Source: Actinobacillus delphinicola (GTDB taxonomy: Bacteria; Pseudomonadota; Gammaproteobacteria; Enterobacterales; Pasteurellaceae). From it: a DNA stretch of 64,000 bases. Below the pieces are notes generated by a model that saw only the letters and a list, made by a program, of their open reading frames with translations, searched no databases and had not been told where the DNA came from. A program made the translations under genes and the position numbers. The DNA lies in the NCBI RefSeq assembly GCF_900638385.1, contig NZ_LR134510.1, positions 620,001-684,000 on the forward strand, in the 5' to 3' direction. Shown here piece after piece: positions 30,169 through 41,183 of this stretch (position 1 is the stretch's first letter; each line of letters opens with the position of its first letter).

Positions 30169-30912
30169 TTATCTATTTTGCTTTGTCCGAAAAGCACCCA
30201 TATATTCAAATAAACGGTAAATTGCTTGCAAATCCGTACGAGCAACTTTCTTAAATAGACATAAAAAACGGTAAAGTGGTCGATATGTATCTAAAAAATC
30301 TAACATTGCTTGCCATTCATCTTTATCACAAACATGATGATAATGCTCAATTGCTATCGCCATTTGTTCAGGTTTCAAAAATTCAGCACGCCCTAAACTA
30401 TGAATATAAAGCAAGCTATCCCGCACCTTCTGGTGCATAAGATTTTTCCCCATTTTACCGTTTTCAAAATCAACAAAACAGACTTTACCATCTTTATAAA
30501 CCATATCACGCAATGCAGGGCGACCGTGAGTAAGGTTTTGGCGATGTAAATTTGCAAGTGTTGTGCCACAAGTTGCAAGCATTTGATTAATGAAATCATC
30601 TGATTGCTCACGCCCTTCAATATAGCTACTAGCGCTTCTGCCTGCATCTTCTAAAACCATATAATCATCGCCATAACACATTAATTTAGCAACAGGTGCA
30701 GAATGTTGGCTTAAAAAACGTAAATTATCTAATTCTTTCTGAAACGATCGCTTAGGGCTTGGTTTCAAAAAACGTTCTATACCTTCAAGCTGTTCTGGTT
30801 GTTTTAACCAATATTTTTTGTCTTGAAAGTAAAAAGAGTGAATGCGAGTACCTTTATGTGCTTCAAGCTCATTTGCTACAACACTTAAAAAATCGGGAAA
30901 TTGTTTTTTCAT
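30169..30912 (-). CDS. Lipopolysaccharide-kinase-like protein (InaA/WaaP-type fold)
   Basis: A 247-residue cytoplasmic protein with a protein-kinase-like fold. I see a Lys in the N-lobe (YWLKQPEQ), the catalytic loop HGRPALRDMVY and the metal-binding FVDFENG, the pattern of the InaA/WaaP/Kdo-kinase superfamily. H-G-R in place of the usual H-G-D is a feature of one branch. The substrate could be lipid A core sugar, but I cannot say. It is upstream of a small lipoprotein on the same strand and divergent from the DUF1439 gene. No signal peptide. Confidence 0.7.
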   Translation of the reverse strand: MKKQFPDFLSVVANELEAHKGTRIHSFYFQDKKYWLKQPEQLEGIERFLKPSPKRSFQKELDNLRFLSQHSAPVAKLMCYGDDYMVLEDAGRSASSYIEGREQSDDFINQMLATCGTTLANLHRQNLTHGRPALRDMVYKDGKVCFVDFENGKMGKNLMHQKVRDSLLYIHSLGRAEFLKPEQMAIAIEHYHHVCDKDEWQAMLDFLDTYRPLYRFLCLFKKVARTDLQAIYRLFEYMGAFRTKQNR

Positions 30913-31020
30913 ATTAATTTATTATTCGTTTAAAATTTTAAAACCCGTTTGAGCCTTGTCTAAAGATTGAGTATGCTATACGGGTTATCTATTATAAACT
31001 CTCTTTTACAGGAAAAGCCT

Positions 31021-31596
31021 ATGTTTTTAAGAAAGCCCTTTCTTGTTTTGATTAGCTTTTTGGCAATTTTTTGTTCGACTCAAGCCTCGGCTTTTGAGTT
31101 TACTTTTCCATACAGCCTAAATAATCAAGACGTAAATCAATATTTATTACAAAAAGTAAAACTCAATCAATCCTTTGGATTCCCTGGATTTTTTACTTTT
31201 AATTATGATATTTCCAATATGAAAGCAAATATTGGGCAAGAGCCAAATCGTATTAATATGTCGGCCACTTTAACGGGAAATTTTACCTTGTTAAAGCAAG
31301 ATCAACTACAAACACAAATCCAAATTGAATTTAGTGCATTGCCCTACTACGATCCAAATACTGGTGCCGTATATCTTAAAGACTTCCACATTATAAAAAC
31401 GGATGTCACCCCAGAAAAATACATGGATGACGTAGAAAAAGTATTACCTTGGCTAAACGATAGTATGGCTGATTTATTAAAAGATACGCCAATTTATCGT
31501 TTAAATGATGACAAATTCATGCAACATCTTATCAAAAAATTTGCCAAAGCAATTGTCGTCGAGCCTAATCAACTAGAATTTAAAGTGGGTTGGTAA
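31021..31596 (+). CDS. Exported DUF1439 (YceB-like) protein
   Basis: A 191-residue protein with a cleavable signal peptide (MFLRKPFLVLISFLAIFCST, probable cut after QASA). It has the DUF1439 pattern of E. coli YceB: the N-terminal strand region with VNQYLLQKV, then DFHIIKTDVTPEKYMDDVEK and the helix LNDSMADLLKDTPIYRLND. E. coli YceB is a lipoprotein; this one has no proper lipobox (AIFC), so it may be periplasmic. I chose ATG 31021, which has AGGAAAAG upstream. The frame extends to 30967 without support. Function unknown. Confidence 0.8.
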   Translation: MFLRKPFLVLISFLAIFCSTQASAFEFTFPYSLNNQDVNQYLLQKVKLNQSFGFPGFFTFNYDISNMKANIGQEPNRINMSATLTGNFTLLKQDQLQTQIQIEFSALPYYDPNTGAVYLKDFHIIKTDVTPEKYMDDVEKVLPWLNDSMADLLKDTPIYRLNDDKFMQHLIKKFAKAIVVEPNQLEFKVGW

Positions 31597-31619
31597 ATCA
31601 TTAACCCTCATGGTCAAAA

Positions 31620-31650
31620 TGCCGAAAGTAAAACTTTCGGCATTTTTTTA
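31620..31650 (+). terminator. Terminator of the DUF1439 gene, probably bidirectional
   Basis: TGCCGAAAGT-aaa-ACTTTCGGCA followed by seven T. It lies just before the ispH stop on the other strand, so it separates two convergent genes. Confidence 0.9.
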
Positions 31651-32598
31651 TTCCACTTCTTTTACATTAACACGTAATTCACGTGGCACTTCAAAGACGG
31701 TATCTTCTTGGCAACCTTGAAGTTCTTCAACTGTTCTTGGCCCAAATGTTTGTAAACGTTCGATAACTGATTGAACCAATACTTCTGGTGCCGATGCACC
31801 AGCCGTTACGCCAATAGTTTTCACATTCGCAAACCATGCTGGATCAAGATCATTTGCATCATCAACTAATTTCGCAGGCACGCCCATTCGTACCGCAAGC
31901 TCTGCTAGACGGTTAGAATTTGATGAGTTTTTTGAACCTACGACAACAACAAAATCAGATTGTGCGGCTAAGTCACGCACTGCTTGTTGACGATTCGTTG
32001 TTGCATAACAAATATCATTTTTGCGAGGACCTTGAATTGCTGGATATTTTGCTTTTAAAGCCTCAATCACGTCGTGCGTATCATCAATCGAAAGTGTCGT
32101 TTGCGTCATGAAAGTTAAATCTTCATCGGCTCGAAGTGGTAATTTTGCAACATCTTCCACATCTTCAATCAGGAAAATTCCACCTTCGGCGTTGTCGTAT
32201 TGTCCCATTGTGCCTTCTACTTCAGCATGTCCTTCATGCCCAATTAAGATGGCTTTCATCCCTTTACGGCTTGCACGGGCTACTTGCATATGCACTTTCG
32301 TAACTAATGGGCAAGTCGCATCAAAAACACGTAAACCACGATCTTTTGCTTCTTGGCGCACAGCTTGCGAAACCCCATGTGCAGAAAAAATTACGATTGC
32401 GCCATCTGGCACTTCAGATAATTCTTCTACAAAAATCGCTCCACGCTCACGTAATCCATTCACGACAAAACGATTATGCACAACTTCGTGACGTACATAA
32501 ATCGGGCTACCATAAAGCTCTAATGCCAATTCAACAATACTGATAGCACGATCAACCCCCGCACAAAAGCCTCGTGGATTTGCTAATATAATTCTCAT
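31648..32598 (-). CDS. ispH: 4-hydroxy-3-methylbut-2-enyl diphosphate reductase IspH
   Basis: The last step of the MEP isoprenoid pathway: reduction of HMBPP to IPP and DMAPP with a 4Fe-4S cluster. The three cluster cysteines are seen in [24 protein letters not shown] and [11 protein letters not shown]. It is 316 residues, the normal length. It overlaps lspA by four bases, so translation is coupled. The ileS-lspA-ispH order is an old gamma-proteobacterial arrangement, here without the fkpB gene that E. coli has between lspA and ispH. Confidence 0.98.
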   Translation of the reverse strand: MRIILANPRGFCAGVDRAISIVELALELYGSPIYVRHEVVHNRFVVNGLRERGAIFVEELSEVPDGAIVIFSAHGVSQAVRQEAKDRGLRVFDATCPLVTKVHMQVARASRKGMKAILIGHEGHAEVEGTMGQYDNAEGGIFLIEDVEDVAKLPLRADEDLTFMTQTTLSIDDTHDVIEALKAKYPAIQGPRKNDICYATTNRQQAVRDLAAQSDFVVVVGSKNSSNSNRLAELAVRMGVPAKLVDDANDLDPAWFANVKTIGVTAGASAPEVLVQSVIERLQTFGPRTVEELQGCQEDTVFEVPRELRVNVKEVE

Positions 32599-33086
32599 TT
32601 ATTCCCCGCTTTCGCTTTTTTATCTTTTCTCAATGTATCTAAAATCAATAATCCCGCACCAATACAAATCGCAATATCTGCCACATTAAATACAGGATAA
32701 TGCCATTGGTGATAATGAAAATCGAAAAAATCGACCACATAACCTCGTGTAAAACGATCATAGGCATTGGAAAGCGCACCACCAATAATTAAAGCATAGC
32801 CAGAATTTTGTAAAATCTGTGTTCGTTTATTTCGTACCATTAGAATAAACAAAAAGAGTGAAATCACGATAGCCAGCCCTTCAAATAAAAATTTCTGCCA
32901 GCCAGAATGATCTGCTAAAAAACTAAAGGCAGCGCCAAAATTTCTGACGTAAGTTAAATTGAATATAGGTAAAATTTCAACACTTTCATACAATGAAAAA
33001 TGTTCTACAATCAAAAACTTAGTAAACATATCTAAACAAATTACCGCTATGATAAGCCAGGTAAAAACAACGCCAGATTTTTTCAT
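32595..33086 (-). CDS. lspA: Lipoprotein signal peptidase II
   Basis: The aspartic protease that removes signal peptides from prolipoproteins in the inner membrane. It has four hydrophobic helices. The catalytic aspartates are in [19 protein letters not shown] and [12 protein letters not shown] chose ATG 33086 ([13 protein letters not shown], 163 residues). The frame could extend to a start at 33131 but the extra 15 residues are not typical. Several lipoproteins in this window (14068, 30006, 54439) are substrates. Overlaps ispH by 4 bp. Confidence 0.97.
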   Translation of the reverse strand: MKKSGVVFTWLIIAVICLDMFTKFLIVEHFSLYESVEILPIFNLTYVRNFGAAFSFLADHSGWQKFLFEGLAIVISLFLFILMVRNKRTQILQNSGYALIIGGALSNAYDRFTRGYVVDFFDFHYHQWHYPVFNVADIAICIGAGLLILDTLRKDKKAKAGNK

Positions 33087-33160
33087 TTGTAACTTTCCTA
33101 AATCATTCACATAAAGTGTGCAGTATAGCACGATTTTTCTGCACGACTCTTAAAAAATAC

Positions 33161-33175
33161 ACGCCCCGATTTTCG
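33161..33175. repeat. Single arm of the ACGCCCCGA motif
   Basis: ACGCCCCGATTTTCG with the following CTAAAATTTTT, but no right arm. It lies between ileS and lspA. Confidence 0.75.
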
Positions 33176-33205
33176 CTAAAATTTTTGCAATTTCTCATAT
33201 TTACT

Positions 33206-33241
33206 AAAAAGCCTCTGAAAGCTCATGACCTTCAGAGGCTT
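33206..33241 (-). terminator. Terminator after ileS
   Basis: AAGCCTCTGAA pairs with TTCAGAGGCTT; on the minus strand the stem is followed by TTTTT. It lies about 18 bp after the ileS stop, so lspA-ispH may have their own promoter. Confidence 0.85.
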
Positions 33242-33259
33242 GATTCGTTGCGTTATTAA

Positions 33260-36073
33260 TTAAGCAAAATGACGCACTTCGCCTTCACCTGCCACGTTTT
33301 CAACACAACGTGCGCAAAGAGTTGGATGTTCCGCATTTTGACCGATAGTGTCGGAATAATGCCAGCAACGTGGGCATTTTTCTGCTTGTGAACGTTCTAC
33401 TTTCACTGCAAGACCTTTCACCTCACCTTCAGCAACATCGGCTTCAGCAAGTGGTTTCACGGTTGCTTTTGACGTAATTAAAACGAAACGTAATTCATCA
33501 CCAAGGGCTTCTAAAAGCGGTAAGTATTCTTCATTTGCATAAAGCGTTACTTCTGCTTCTAAACCACCACCGATAACTTTATCGTTACGAGCTTGTTCAA
33601 GTACACGGTTTACTTCGTTACGTAATACTTGAATTTGTTGCCAGTATGCATCGCTCATTTTTTCGTTATCGTCTAATGCGAATAAATCTTTGTAGAATTC
33701 TTCGGTGAAGACAAATTCGCTACGAGCACCAGGAAGTACTTGCCAAATTTCATCCGCTGTGAATGAAAGAATTGGCGCAATCCAACGAACTAATGCTTCA
33801 GCGATGTGCCATAATGCAGTTTGGCAGCTACGACGTGCAAGGCTGTCCGCTTTTGTGGTGTATTGACGGTCTTTGATGATATCAAGATAGAATGACCCCA
33901 TTTCTACTGAGCAGAAACGCATTAAACGTTGCACTACTGAGTGGAATTGGTAGTTTTCATAGTCAGTTTCAATATCATTTTGCGCTTGTAATGCACAATC
34001 TACCGCCCAGCGATCAAGTGGCAACATATCTTGCGGTGCTACAAGGTCAGTTTCTGGATTAAAACCATTTAAGTTAGCAAGCAAGAAACGCGCGGTATTA
34101 CGAATACGACGATAGCTATCTGCAGCACGTTTTAAGATTTCATCAGATACGGTCATTTCACCCGTATAGTCTGTTGATGCTACCCATAAACGTAAGATAT
34201 CACCACCGAATTTATCCATCACTTCTTGAGGCGTTACGATGTTACCGATAGATTTAGACATTTTACGTCCTTGCCCATCTACGGTGAAACCGTGAGTTAA
34301 TACTTGTTTGTAAGGTGCTTTGTTATCTGTTGCGGTTGAAAGCATTAAAGATGACATGAACCAACCACGATGTTGGTCAGAACCTTCTAAGTATAAATCA
34401 ATGTCCGCACCGTTAAATTCTGGGCGGCTTTGAACTACCGAGGCATAAGTTGATCCTGAGTCAAACCATACGTCTAACGTATCCATTACTTTGCGATATT
34501 GATCGGCCTCATCACCTAATACAGATTTAGGATCTAAATCCCACCATGCTTGAATACCTTGTTTTTCAACAAGTTTTGCCACTTCTTCTGCAATTTCAAC
34601 ACTACGTGGATGAAGTTCTTCAGTATCTTTATGAATGAATAATGTTACAGGCACACCCCAAGTACGTTGACGAGAGATACACCAGTCAGGGCGGTTTTCA
34701 ACCATTTTTTCAATACGCGCTTGACCCCAATCTGGAATCCAACGTACAGATTTGATTTCGCCTAATGCTTTTTCACGTAAGCCGTGGTTATCCATACCGA
34801 TAAACCATTGTGGGGTTGCACGGAAGATAATTGGTGTTTTATGGCGCCAGCAGTGTGGATAGCTATGACGGATTTTTTCAACTTTTAATAATGCGCCCAC
34901 TTCTTGTAATTTTTCGATAACAAGTGGGTTAGCTTCAAAGACTTTTTTGCCTGCGAAGAATTCGGCTTTGTCTGTGAAGATACCGTCGTTATTGATTAAA
35001 CCAACTAAAGTTACGCCATTTGCTTGAGAAACATTAAAGTCATCTAAACCGTGGTCTGGTGCTGTGTGAACTAAACCTGTACCGCCTTCAGTTGTGACGT
35101 GTTCACCAAGAATAAATGGTACATCATACGCATAGAATGGATGATGGAACATTAAACCGTTAAGGTTTTCACCTTTGGTTGTGCCAAGAATTTCATAGTT
35201 TTCCCAGCCCATTGTTTTCGCAACGCTTTCAACTAATGCTTCAGCAAGGATAAATTGACGATCGCCAACTTTTACCACTTGATATTCTAAATCGCCGTGT
35301 AAAGAGATTGCACGGTTTGATGGAATTGTCCAAGGGGTAGTTGTCCAAATAACGGCTTCAATTTCACCTACATCAGTTAAACCAAAACGTTTTGCAACTT
35401 CTACGTTATCTGCTGCTTTGAATGCAACATAGATAGATGGTGAAGTTTTATCTTCGTATTCTACTTCGGCTTCCGCTAATGAAGACGCACAGTCTAAACA
35501 CCAATGAACAGGTTTGTAACCTTTATAAAGGTGACCATTTTTGATCACTTTCGCAAATGTACGAATGATGTTCGCTTCGGTGTCAAAATTCATAGTAAGG
35601 TATGGATGATCCCAGTCCCCTAACACACCAAGACGAATGAAGTCCTTTTTCTGACCTTCAACTTGCGTTCTTGCGTATTTACGACATTCTTCACGGAATT
35701 CTGCCGCTGAAATTTTTTGGTTTGGTTTTCCAACTAAACCTTCTACTTTAAGTTCGATAGGAAGACCATGGCAATCCCAACCTGGAATGTATGGGCAGTC
35801 GTAACCGAATGCAGTTTTTGATTTAATAATAATATCTTTTAAAATTTTATTAACAGCATGACCAATATGAATATTACCGTTTGCATATGGAGGACCATCA
35901 TGCAAAATGAAAGATTTTTTGCCTTTTGAAGATTGACGAATTTTTTGGTAGAGATCTTTATCGTACCAATTCTGTAACATTTTTGGCTCGCGTTGTGCCA
36001 AATTACCACGCATTGGGAAATCTGTTTGAGGCAGATTCAGCGTGTTTTTATAATCTGTAGTTTGATCTGTCAT
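33260..36073 (-). CDS. ileS: Isoleucyl-tRNA synthetase
   Basis: A class I synthetase of 937 residues. The HIGH signature is [10 protein letters not shown] and the KMSKS signature KMSKSIGN. The editing domain (CP1) is between them, with [16 protein letters not shown]. The C-terminal zinc finger ([12 protein letters not shown], then CARC) is complete, as in bacterial type I IleRS. No mupirocin-resistance type features are obvious. Upstream is a short region with a possible hairpin (see rejected items). Confidence 0.98.
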   Translation of the reverse strand: MTDQTTDYKNTLNLPQTDFPMRGNLAQREPKMLQNWYDKDLYQKIRQSSKGKKSFILHDGPPYANGNIHIGHAVNKILKDIIIKSKTAFGYDCPYIPGWDCHGLPIELKVEGLVGKPNQKISAAEFREECRKYARTQVEGQKKDFIRLGVLGDWDHPYLTMNFDTEANIIRTFAKVIKNGHLYKGYKPVHWCLDCASSLAEAEVEYEDKTSPSIYVAFKAADNVEVAKRFGLTDVGEIEAVIWTTTPWTIPSNRAISLHGDLEYQVVKVGDRQFILAEALVESVAKTMGWENYEILGTTKGENLNGLMFHHPFYAYDVPFILGEHVTTEGGTGLVHTAPDHGLDDFNVSQANGVTLVGLINNDGIFTDKAEFFAGKKVFEANPLVIEKLQEVGALLKVEKIRHSYPHCWRHKTPIIFRATPQWFIGMDNHGLREKALGEIKSVRWIPDWGQARIEKMVENRPDWCISRQRTWGVPVTLFIHKDTEELHPRSVEIAEEVAKLVEKQGIQAWWDLDPKSVLGDEADQYRKVMDTLDVWFDSGSTYASVVQSRPEFNGADIDLYLEGSDQHRGWFMSSLMLSTATDNKAPYKQVLTHGFTVDGQGRKMSKSIGNIVTPQEVMDKFGGDILRLWVASTDYTGEMTVSDEILKRAADSYRRIRNTARFLLANLNGFNPETDLVAPQDMLPLDRWAVDCALQAQNDIETDYENYQFHSVVQRLMRFCSVEMGSFYLDIIKDRQYTTKADSLARRSCQTALWHIAEALVRWIAPILSFTADEIWQVLPGARSEFVFTEEFYKDLFALDDNEKMSDAYWQQIQVLRNEVNRVLEQARNDKVIGGGLEAEVTLYANEEYLPLLEALGDELRFVLITSKATVKPLAEADVAEGEVKGLAVKVERSQAEKCPRCWHYSDTIGQNAEHPTLCARCVENVAGEGEVRHFA

Positions 36074-36211
36074 GAGTTAATTCCAATTCATATCATCTGT
36101 GTAATAAAAATGACCCGTATTATAAGCACAAAAGCACTAAGATTTAAAGAAAAAGCGGGCGTGTATCCGCTTAATCATTCGCCCTTTTTATCTCACATAT
36201 AAAAATAGAAA

Positions 36212-36242
36212 GCACCGATGTGAATACCTTCATAATCGGTGC
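36212..36242 (-). terminator. Terminator after lysC
   Basis: GCACCGAT pairs with ATCGGTGC around a 15-bp loop; on the minus strand a T-rich stretch follows. It lies 25 bp after the lysC stop. Confidence 0.75.
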
Positions 36243-36266
36243 AAGATAAATAAAAAAAGTAACCTT

Positions 36267-37628
36267 TTAATTTTCAAATAAGTTTTTATGTAACGCACGG
36301 ACGATATCCGTCGCTTGCTCCGTTTGGACTAATAAACAAATATTATTCGTACTTGTGCCATAACTAATCATACGAATATTAAAACCAGAAAGAACAGTGA
36401 AAATATCTTTCACCAAACCAGAATGCGTATCTAAATTATTCCCGACTAATGCAATCAAGGAAAGTCCAGTTGTGACTTTTACACTTGCTACCCGACTTAA
36501 TTCTTCCAGTAATTGTTCTGAAAGTTCTCCTTTGCCGCATCCACAGCCACTCACAATTTTATCCAAAGTTAACGCAACACTTAGATCGGATGCATTAATC
36601 GCATCTACTGCGATATGATGCTTATCTAAAATCGAAAGCATTTTGTGTAAAAAACCTGATTCTTGCGACATATTCAAACGAGAAAGTGTAAGCAACGTTT
36701 GCTCATGTCTTACCGCTATCGCACGGAAAGTCGGAGTATGCGAAGTTTGTTTCGTTACCCACGTTCCACCAGCATTTGGTGCTTTACTAGAACCCACATA
36801 AACTGGAATATTGCTCCGAACAGCGGGACGTAATGTTGCAGGATGTAATACTTTTGCCCCAAAGGTCGCCATTTCAGCCGCTTCTTCAAAAGTTAGGCTA
36901 TCAATACGACATGCTACAGGTACGATTCTTGGATCTGTTGTATAAATGCCTGCCACGTCCGTCCAAATTAAAACATCTTTTGCACCAAGCACGCCAGCAA
37001 GCAATGCTGCGGAATAATCACTTCCACCACGCCCCAATGTTGTCGTATGACCTTCTTCATCCCTCCCGATAAAACCTTGAGTCACCACAATTTTTCCCAC
37101 TTGAAGTAATGGATTAATATGACGCTCAACATTTTCTTTTGTTACGGTTTCATCTGGTAATGCTTTGCCAAAGTGACTACTTGTACGCACAATCGTACGC
37201 ACATCGACCCATTCAGCATCCACACCACGCTCACGTAGAAGATGAACGAAGATCAATGAAGACATCATTTCACCACGGCTAATCAGTTCATCCGTTAGCA
37301 TCAGAGATGGCGCACTGTCTGCTATCACATCCGCTAATTCTTTAATCTTCGTCAAATGTTCTTCAACTGATGGGCGAATCACTTCAGAATGCGATAATTC
37401 GCTTAAAATGTTTTCTTGGATACGCACCACTTCCGCAAATAATTTATCACGCTTATCTTGTTCACAACCATTAGCAAGGGCAACTAGCAAATTAGTTACG
37501 CCAGCGGAAGCGGAAAGAACAACAACACGTGAATGGGGATCGGCGGCTAAAATGTCTGCACAAGCCTGCATAGAGGGAAAATCAGCGACACTTGTTCCGC
37601 CAAATTTTGCTACGGAAAGAAGGGGCAT
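36267..37628 (-). CDS. lysC: Aspartokinase III (lysine-sensitive type)
   Basis: Phosphorylates aspartate, the first step to lysine, threonine and methionine. It is 453 residues long with no fused homoserine dehydrogenase. Kinase motifs: VAKFGGTSVADFPSMQ and TTTLGRGGSDYSAALLAG. The C-terminal tandem ACT domains (LTLSRLNMSQESGFLHK, ALVGNNLDTHSGLVKD) bind lysine. It aligns with E. coli LysC rather than ThrA or MetL. Its leader has a perfect 10-bp inverted repeat (37663-37696), but I found no lysine riboswitch. Confidence 0.96.
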   Translation of the reverse strand: MPLLSVAKFGGTSVADFPSMQACADILAADPHSRVVVLSASAGVTNLLVALANGCEQDKRDKLFAEVVRIQENILSELSHSEVIRPSVEEHLTKIKELADVIADSAPSLMLTDELISRGEMMSSLIFVHLLRERGVDAEWVDVRTIVRTSSHFGKALPDETVTKENVERHINPLLQVGKIVVTQGFIGRDEEGHTTTLGRGGSDYSAALLAGVLGAKDVLIWTDVAGIYTTDPRIVPVACRIDSLTFEEAAEMATFGAKVLHPATLRPAVRSNIPVYVGSSKAPNAGGTWVTKQTSHTPTFRAIAVRHEQTLLTLSRLNMSQESGFLHKMLSILDKHHIAVDAINASDLSVALTLDKIVSGCGCGKGELSEQLLEELSRVASVKVTTGLSLIALVGNNLDTHSGLVKDIFTVLSGFNIRMISYGTSTNNICLLVQTEQATDIVRALHKNLFEN

Positions 37629-37662
37629 AATCTCTGTCCTTAATTCTTGTTATGATGCATTA

Positions 37663-37696
37663 ATGGAAAATGAATCCTGATTATTGCATTTTCCAT
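37663..37696 (-). promoter_or_regulatory. Perfect 10-bp inverted repeat in the lysC leader
   Basis: ATGGAAAATG (37663-37672) and CATTTTCCAT (37687-37696) are exact complements, with a 14-bp loop. It is 34 bp upstream of the lysC start codon. It could be an operator or an mRNA hairpin near the ribosome site. Confidence 0.45.
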
Positions 37697-37862
37697 TTCC
37701 TAATTTTTAAGAAAATAAAATTAATCCCCTATTCTAGTAGTGCAAAAATAAAAATACTACCTAAAAACGCTAAAAAATATCAGCTTTCTTGCAAATTCAT
37801 TGCACCAATATAAAATTATTGGATAATAAAATGACTTTTTATCATTAAAGGATTTACCGAAT

Positions 37863-38675
37863 ATGTCTTCTGAAAACTCCAAAATCAGTCAGGTAACATA
37901 CGCCTTATTACCCTCCGTTATTTTATTGGTAATAGACTTATTTACCCTCTATTTACAACCTCAATCCTATGCAATTTCGCATTTATCATTAGCTGTAGTC
38001 ACTGCACAAATGTTAAGTTTGTGGCTTTTTCTTAAAGCAGATATGTGTCCTGGTCAACGTGGACGTTTAATCAATGCGAATAAAGGTTTATTGCTTTTCT
38101 GGATCGTGTGGTTATGTGTCAGTGGTTTTTCCAATTACAATTATCTCATCACTGATTTAGTCAGCATGTGTGGGATTGGCATGACCGTTGCGATTTGGCT
38201 CCAACCTAAAAAACATCAAGAACGTTTACCATTTATCTATATGGGATTAGGTATCGGTGCTGTGGCTATTTTGGTGTATTTGATGATGTTTATGAATACT
38301 CCATTCATTTATCTTCCAATTTTTAATCCATTTGCACAATTATTGGTGGGAACGATTTTATTAAATCTCATGCTTATTTCAGCGAAAAATCGCTTACACA
38401 ATTTTATGGCACTATTACCAATGACCATGCTCATTGCATTATTTATAAATGCCGTGGTTATTTTTGGTTTACTCGGTTATTGCTATTTAAATAGTGTAGA
38501 ATTTCCAAATCAAATTGCTTGGATTCTTTATTTTGCCATTCATATTCTTTTACTGGTTATTATTGGCGCTGTCCTTTTCTTTGAAAAGAAATTGGATTAT
38601 CTCATTTTATTAATTTTACTTATTTTAAGTGCCTCTTTAACATTATGGGCAACCTTTACTTACCTTCATTTTTAA
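37863..38675 (+). CDS. Polytopic inner-membrane protein of unknown function
   Basis: A 270-residue protein with about eight hydrophobic helices and no recognisable catalytic motif. The N-terminus is short and charged (MSSENSKISQ), followed at once by a helix (VTYALLPSVILLVIDLFTLY). The C-terminus ends in two long hydrophobic segments. It is 9 bp upstream of ybeY on the same strand. I recall an unnamed membrane protein in the same position before ybeY in H. influenzae (HI0003). It diverges from lysC. Function unknown; it is not a transporter family I can name. Confidence 0.75.
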   Translation: MSSENSKISQVTYALLPSVILLVIDLFTLYLQPQSYAISHLSLAVVTAQMLSLWLFLKADMCPGQRGRLINANKGLLLFWIVWLCVSGFSNYNYLITDLVSMCGIGMTVAIWLQPKKHQERLPFIYMGLGIGAVAILVYLMMFMNTPFIYLPIFNPFAQLLVGTILLNLMLISAKNRLHNFMALLPMTMLIALFINAVVIFGLLGYCYLNSVEFPNQIAWILYFAIHILLLVIIGAVLFFEKKLDYLILLILLILSASLTLWATFTYLHF

Positions 38676-38684
38676 GGAATAACT

Positions 38685-39176
38685 ATGACAACTGAGGCAA
38701 TTATTGACCTTCAATTAGCGTGTGAAAACACCGAGAATTTACCAACAGAAGAACAATTACAAACTTGGGCAAGTGCTGCGATTCAACCAAATACCACAGC
38801 AAATGAAATCACTGTCCGTATCGTAGATGAAGCAGAAAGCCATGAATTGAACCTGACTTATCGTGGTAAAGATCGTCCAACCAATGTACTTTCTTTTCCA
38901 TTTGAATGCCCACCTGAAGTGGAAATTCCTTTACTCGGTGATCTAATTATCTGCCGCCAAGTCGTTGAACGCGAGGCGCAAGAACAACAAATTACCTTAG
39001 ATTCCCATTGGGCGCATATGATTGTACATGGCTGCCTCCATTTACAAGGCTACGACCACATTGAAGACGATGAGGCTGAAATCATGGAAAGCTTAGAAAC
39101 ACAAATTATGCAAAATCTTGGCTTTGCCGACCCTTATGCTTGTGAAAAAGAAGACACATGCAATCACGCCGATTAA
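38685..39176 (+). CDS. ybeY: Endoribonuclease YbeY
   Basis: A 163-residue zinc-dependent RNase for 16S rRNA 3'-end maturation and ribosome quality control. The metal-binding motif H-G-x-L-H-L-x-G-Y-D-H is complete: [12 protein letters not shown]. Preceding family motifs are [20 protein letters not shown] and LLGDLIICR. The C-terminal tail ([11 protein letters not shown]) is slightly longer than usual and overlaps the start of tmcA by 19 bp, so the two are coupled. Confidence 0.97.
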   Translation: MTTEAIIDLQLACENTENLPTEEQLQTWASAAIQPNTTANEITVRIVDEAESHELNLTYRGKDRPTNVLSFPFECPPEVEIPLLGDLIICRQVVEREAQEQQITLDSHWAHMIVHGCLHLQGYDHIEDDEAEIMESLETQIMQNLGFADPYACEKEDTCNHAD

Positions 39177-41104
39177 TCCTCGTTGCGGGTGCTGAAGAGT
39201 GGCTCGATGCCCAATTCAGCGCCCAATTTTCTCCCAACCTAGCCCAATCCTTAGCGATCTTTTGCCATGATACGCAGGCTGGTCTGCCCCATTTAAATGC
39301 GGATATATTCCCATTTTCCAAAGCTAAAAACGCCCTTGGTCAAGAATGGCAGACGATCTTATTTGATTGCCGAAAAGCATTGCATTTAGAGGCACTTGCG
39401 ATTGCCAGTGGCACACTACTCGCAGGTGGAACACTTTATCTTTGGATCAACGATTGGCAAAGTTTTCAATCCGAAACAGATCTCGATAGTCTTCGTTGGG
39501 CTGATGGAATAGTTCAATCATGCCCCCATTTTCGGAAAATTTTTCAAGATACTGTTAAAAATGCAGGTTTCCCGCTGTTCACTCAGCCGCAAGCTATCCC
39601 TTTTTATCTTGTGCAACCTGCTGATATTCAATCACTTATTCCTCGTCCAACGGGAGAACAAGAGGTGCTTTTAAATCAAATTAAAACGCATCCCGTGCAA
39701 CGCTTTATCCTCACCGCCAAACGAGGACGAGGCAAATCAGCTTTGGCAGGTTTTTTAGCAGATTTCTTGTTGCAAGAAGATCCACAGCAATTATTGCTTA
39801 CCGCAGCAAATAAAAAGGCAGTCCAAAAACTTCAGCAATTTTGCAATCTGCCAATCCCTTTTTGTGCGCCAGATGCCTTACTAGAAAATTTAGCCACTAT
39901 TCGCCAACAAAGAAAATGGCTTTTTATTGATGAAGCCGCCATGCTACCGCTTCCTATGTTGCAAACCCTTTGCACGGCATTTGAAAAAGTATTGTGCACA
40001 ACGACCATTGAAAGCTACGAAGGTACGGGACAAGGTTTTAGCCTAAAATTCATGCAAAGTACGGCGAAAAATTTTCATGCACTTAGTTTAGATGCGCCAC
40101 TACGTTGGCAAAAGCATGATCCTCTTGAAAAATTTATTGAGGATTTACTTCTTGTCGCACCAAATTCACTTAATGAACCGCAAAATTCCAATAGTACCTA
40201 CCGCTTTTTACGCCAAACACAATTAGATAAAAACACTGATCTTACTGATTTTTATCAATTACTAAAATTAGCGCATTATCGTACTACTCCGCTGGATTTA
40301 CGCCGTTTGCTTGATGCACCACGCCAGCAATTTTTTGCCAGTTACGATGAGAGGAACCGTTTACAAAGTGGGATTTGGGGTTTGGAAGAAGGTGATATGC
40401 ACAATGAAGCATTACTGGTCGCTATTCGCCGTGGAGAACGTCGTCCTAGTGGAAATTTAGTCGCCCAATTACTGCTCCAAAATCATCTTGATTTACGTGC
40501 AGGTAAATTGCGTTCGGTGCGTATTTCGCGCATTGCGGTACACCCTAGATTGCAAAACCAAGGTTTCGGACAAAAATTGTTAGCTGCTTTTAAGCAACAA
40601 TTACTTGAAAGAGACAATATTGACTACCTTTCAGTCAGTTTTGGATATGATGAAAAACTTGCTCACTTCTGGCGCAAAGCGGGATTTCGTCTTGCCTATC
40701 TTAGCCACCAGCAAACCGCCTCCAGTGGTTGTTATTCTGCAGTCGCCGTTTTACCGCTTACCTCAGCAGGAAAAACATTTTGTGAAAGTATCATCAACAA
40801 TTTCCAACGAAACTTTGCACTGTCGCATTACCCTTTGGAAAGTCAGCTTGATTTAGATAATTTTCCAGAAAAACACATGGACTTAAACGATATAGATAAC
40901 GTCGCCCTAGCCGATTTTGCCTATGCTCATCGTCCATTCTTGATAAGTTTACCTGAATTGACACGATTACTTCATCAATATCCGAATCAATTGCCATTAG
41001 TCAAAGATTTTCTGACAACGCAACAATCTTATTTAAAGCCATCAGCACGCCAATGGCTTAACCAATGTCGCCATGATGTCGCTACAATTTTAAGTACGCT
41101 TTAA
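39158..41104 (+). CDS. tmcA: tRNA(Met) cytidine acetyltransferase TmcA
   Basis: Makes N4-acetylcytidine at the wobble position of elongator tRNA-Met. The protein is 648 residues. Domains in order: an N-terminal DUF1726-like region, a helicase-like RNA module with Walker [14 protein letters not shown] and Walker [12 protein letters not shown], a GNAT acetyltransferase part ([20 protein letters not shown]), and a C-terminal tRNA-binding part. The ATG at 39158 lies inside the end of ybeY. Convergent with dps across one of the inverted repeats. Confidence 0.95.
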   Translation: MQSRRLILVAGAEEWLDAQFSAQFSPNLAQSLAIFCHDTQAGLPHLNADIFPFSKAKNALGQEWQTILFDCRKALHLEALAIASGTLLAGGTLYLWINDWQSFQSETDLDSLRWADGIVQSCPHFRKIFQDTVKNAGFPLFTQPQAIPFYLVQPADIQSLIPRPTGEQEVLLNQIKTHPVQRFILTAKRGRGKSALAGFLADFLLQEDPQQLLLTAANKKAVQKLQQFCNLPIPFCAPDALLENLATIRQQRKWLFIDEAAMLPLPMLQTLCTAFEKVLCTTTIESYEGTGQGFSLKFMQSTAKNFHALSLDAPLRWQKHDPLEKFIEDLLLVAPNSLNEPQNSNSTYRFLRQTQLDKNTDLTDFYQLLKLAHYRTTPLDLRRLLDAPRQQFFASYDERNRLQSGIWGLEEGDMHNEALLVAIRRGERRPSGNLVAQLLLQNHLDLRAGKLRSVRISRIAVHPRLQNQGFGQKLLAAFKQQLLERDNIDYLSVSFGYDEKLAHFWRKAGFRLAYLSHQQTASSGCYSAVAVLPLTSAGKTFCESIINNFQRNFALSHYPLESQLDLDNFPEKHMDLNDIDNVALADFAYAHRPFLISLPELTRLLHQYPNQLPLVKDFLTTQQSYLKPSARQWLNQCRHDVATILSTL

Positions 41105-41111
41105 AATAGTG

Positions 41112-41153
41112 ACGCCCCGAAAATCGTAAAAATTTTTACGAAAATCGGGGCGT
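41112..41153. repeat. ACGCCCCGA-type inverted repeat between tmcA and dps
   Basis: Left arm ACGCCCCGAAAATCG (41112-41126) and right arm CGAAAATCGGGGCGT (41139-41153). The inner part TAAAAATTTTTA is itself palindromic. The left arm has AAAAT where the other copies have TTTTC, showing that the common core is ACGCCCCGA. It is placed between two convergent stop codons. Confidence 0.85.
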
Positions 41154-41183
41154 AAAACATGTTTTAATTTTTCTTTTTAAACA

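Noticed and set aside
36146-36190. Hairpin GGGCG...CGCCC followed by TTTTTA upstream of ileS
   Set aside because: The T run is on the plus strand, where no gene ends; the stem is short and the loop about 18 bases. Probably chance.
37629-37862. Lysine riboswitch upstream of lysC
   Set aside because: No conserved L-box sequence seen and the leader is short; only a simple palindrome is present.
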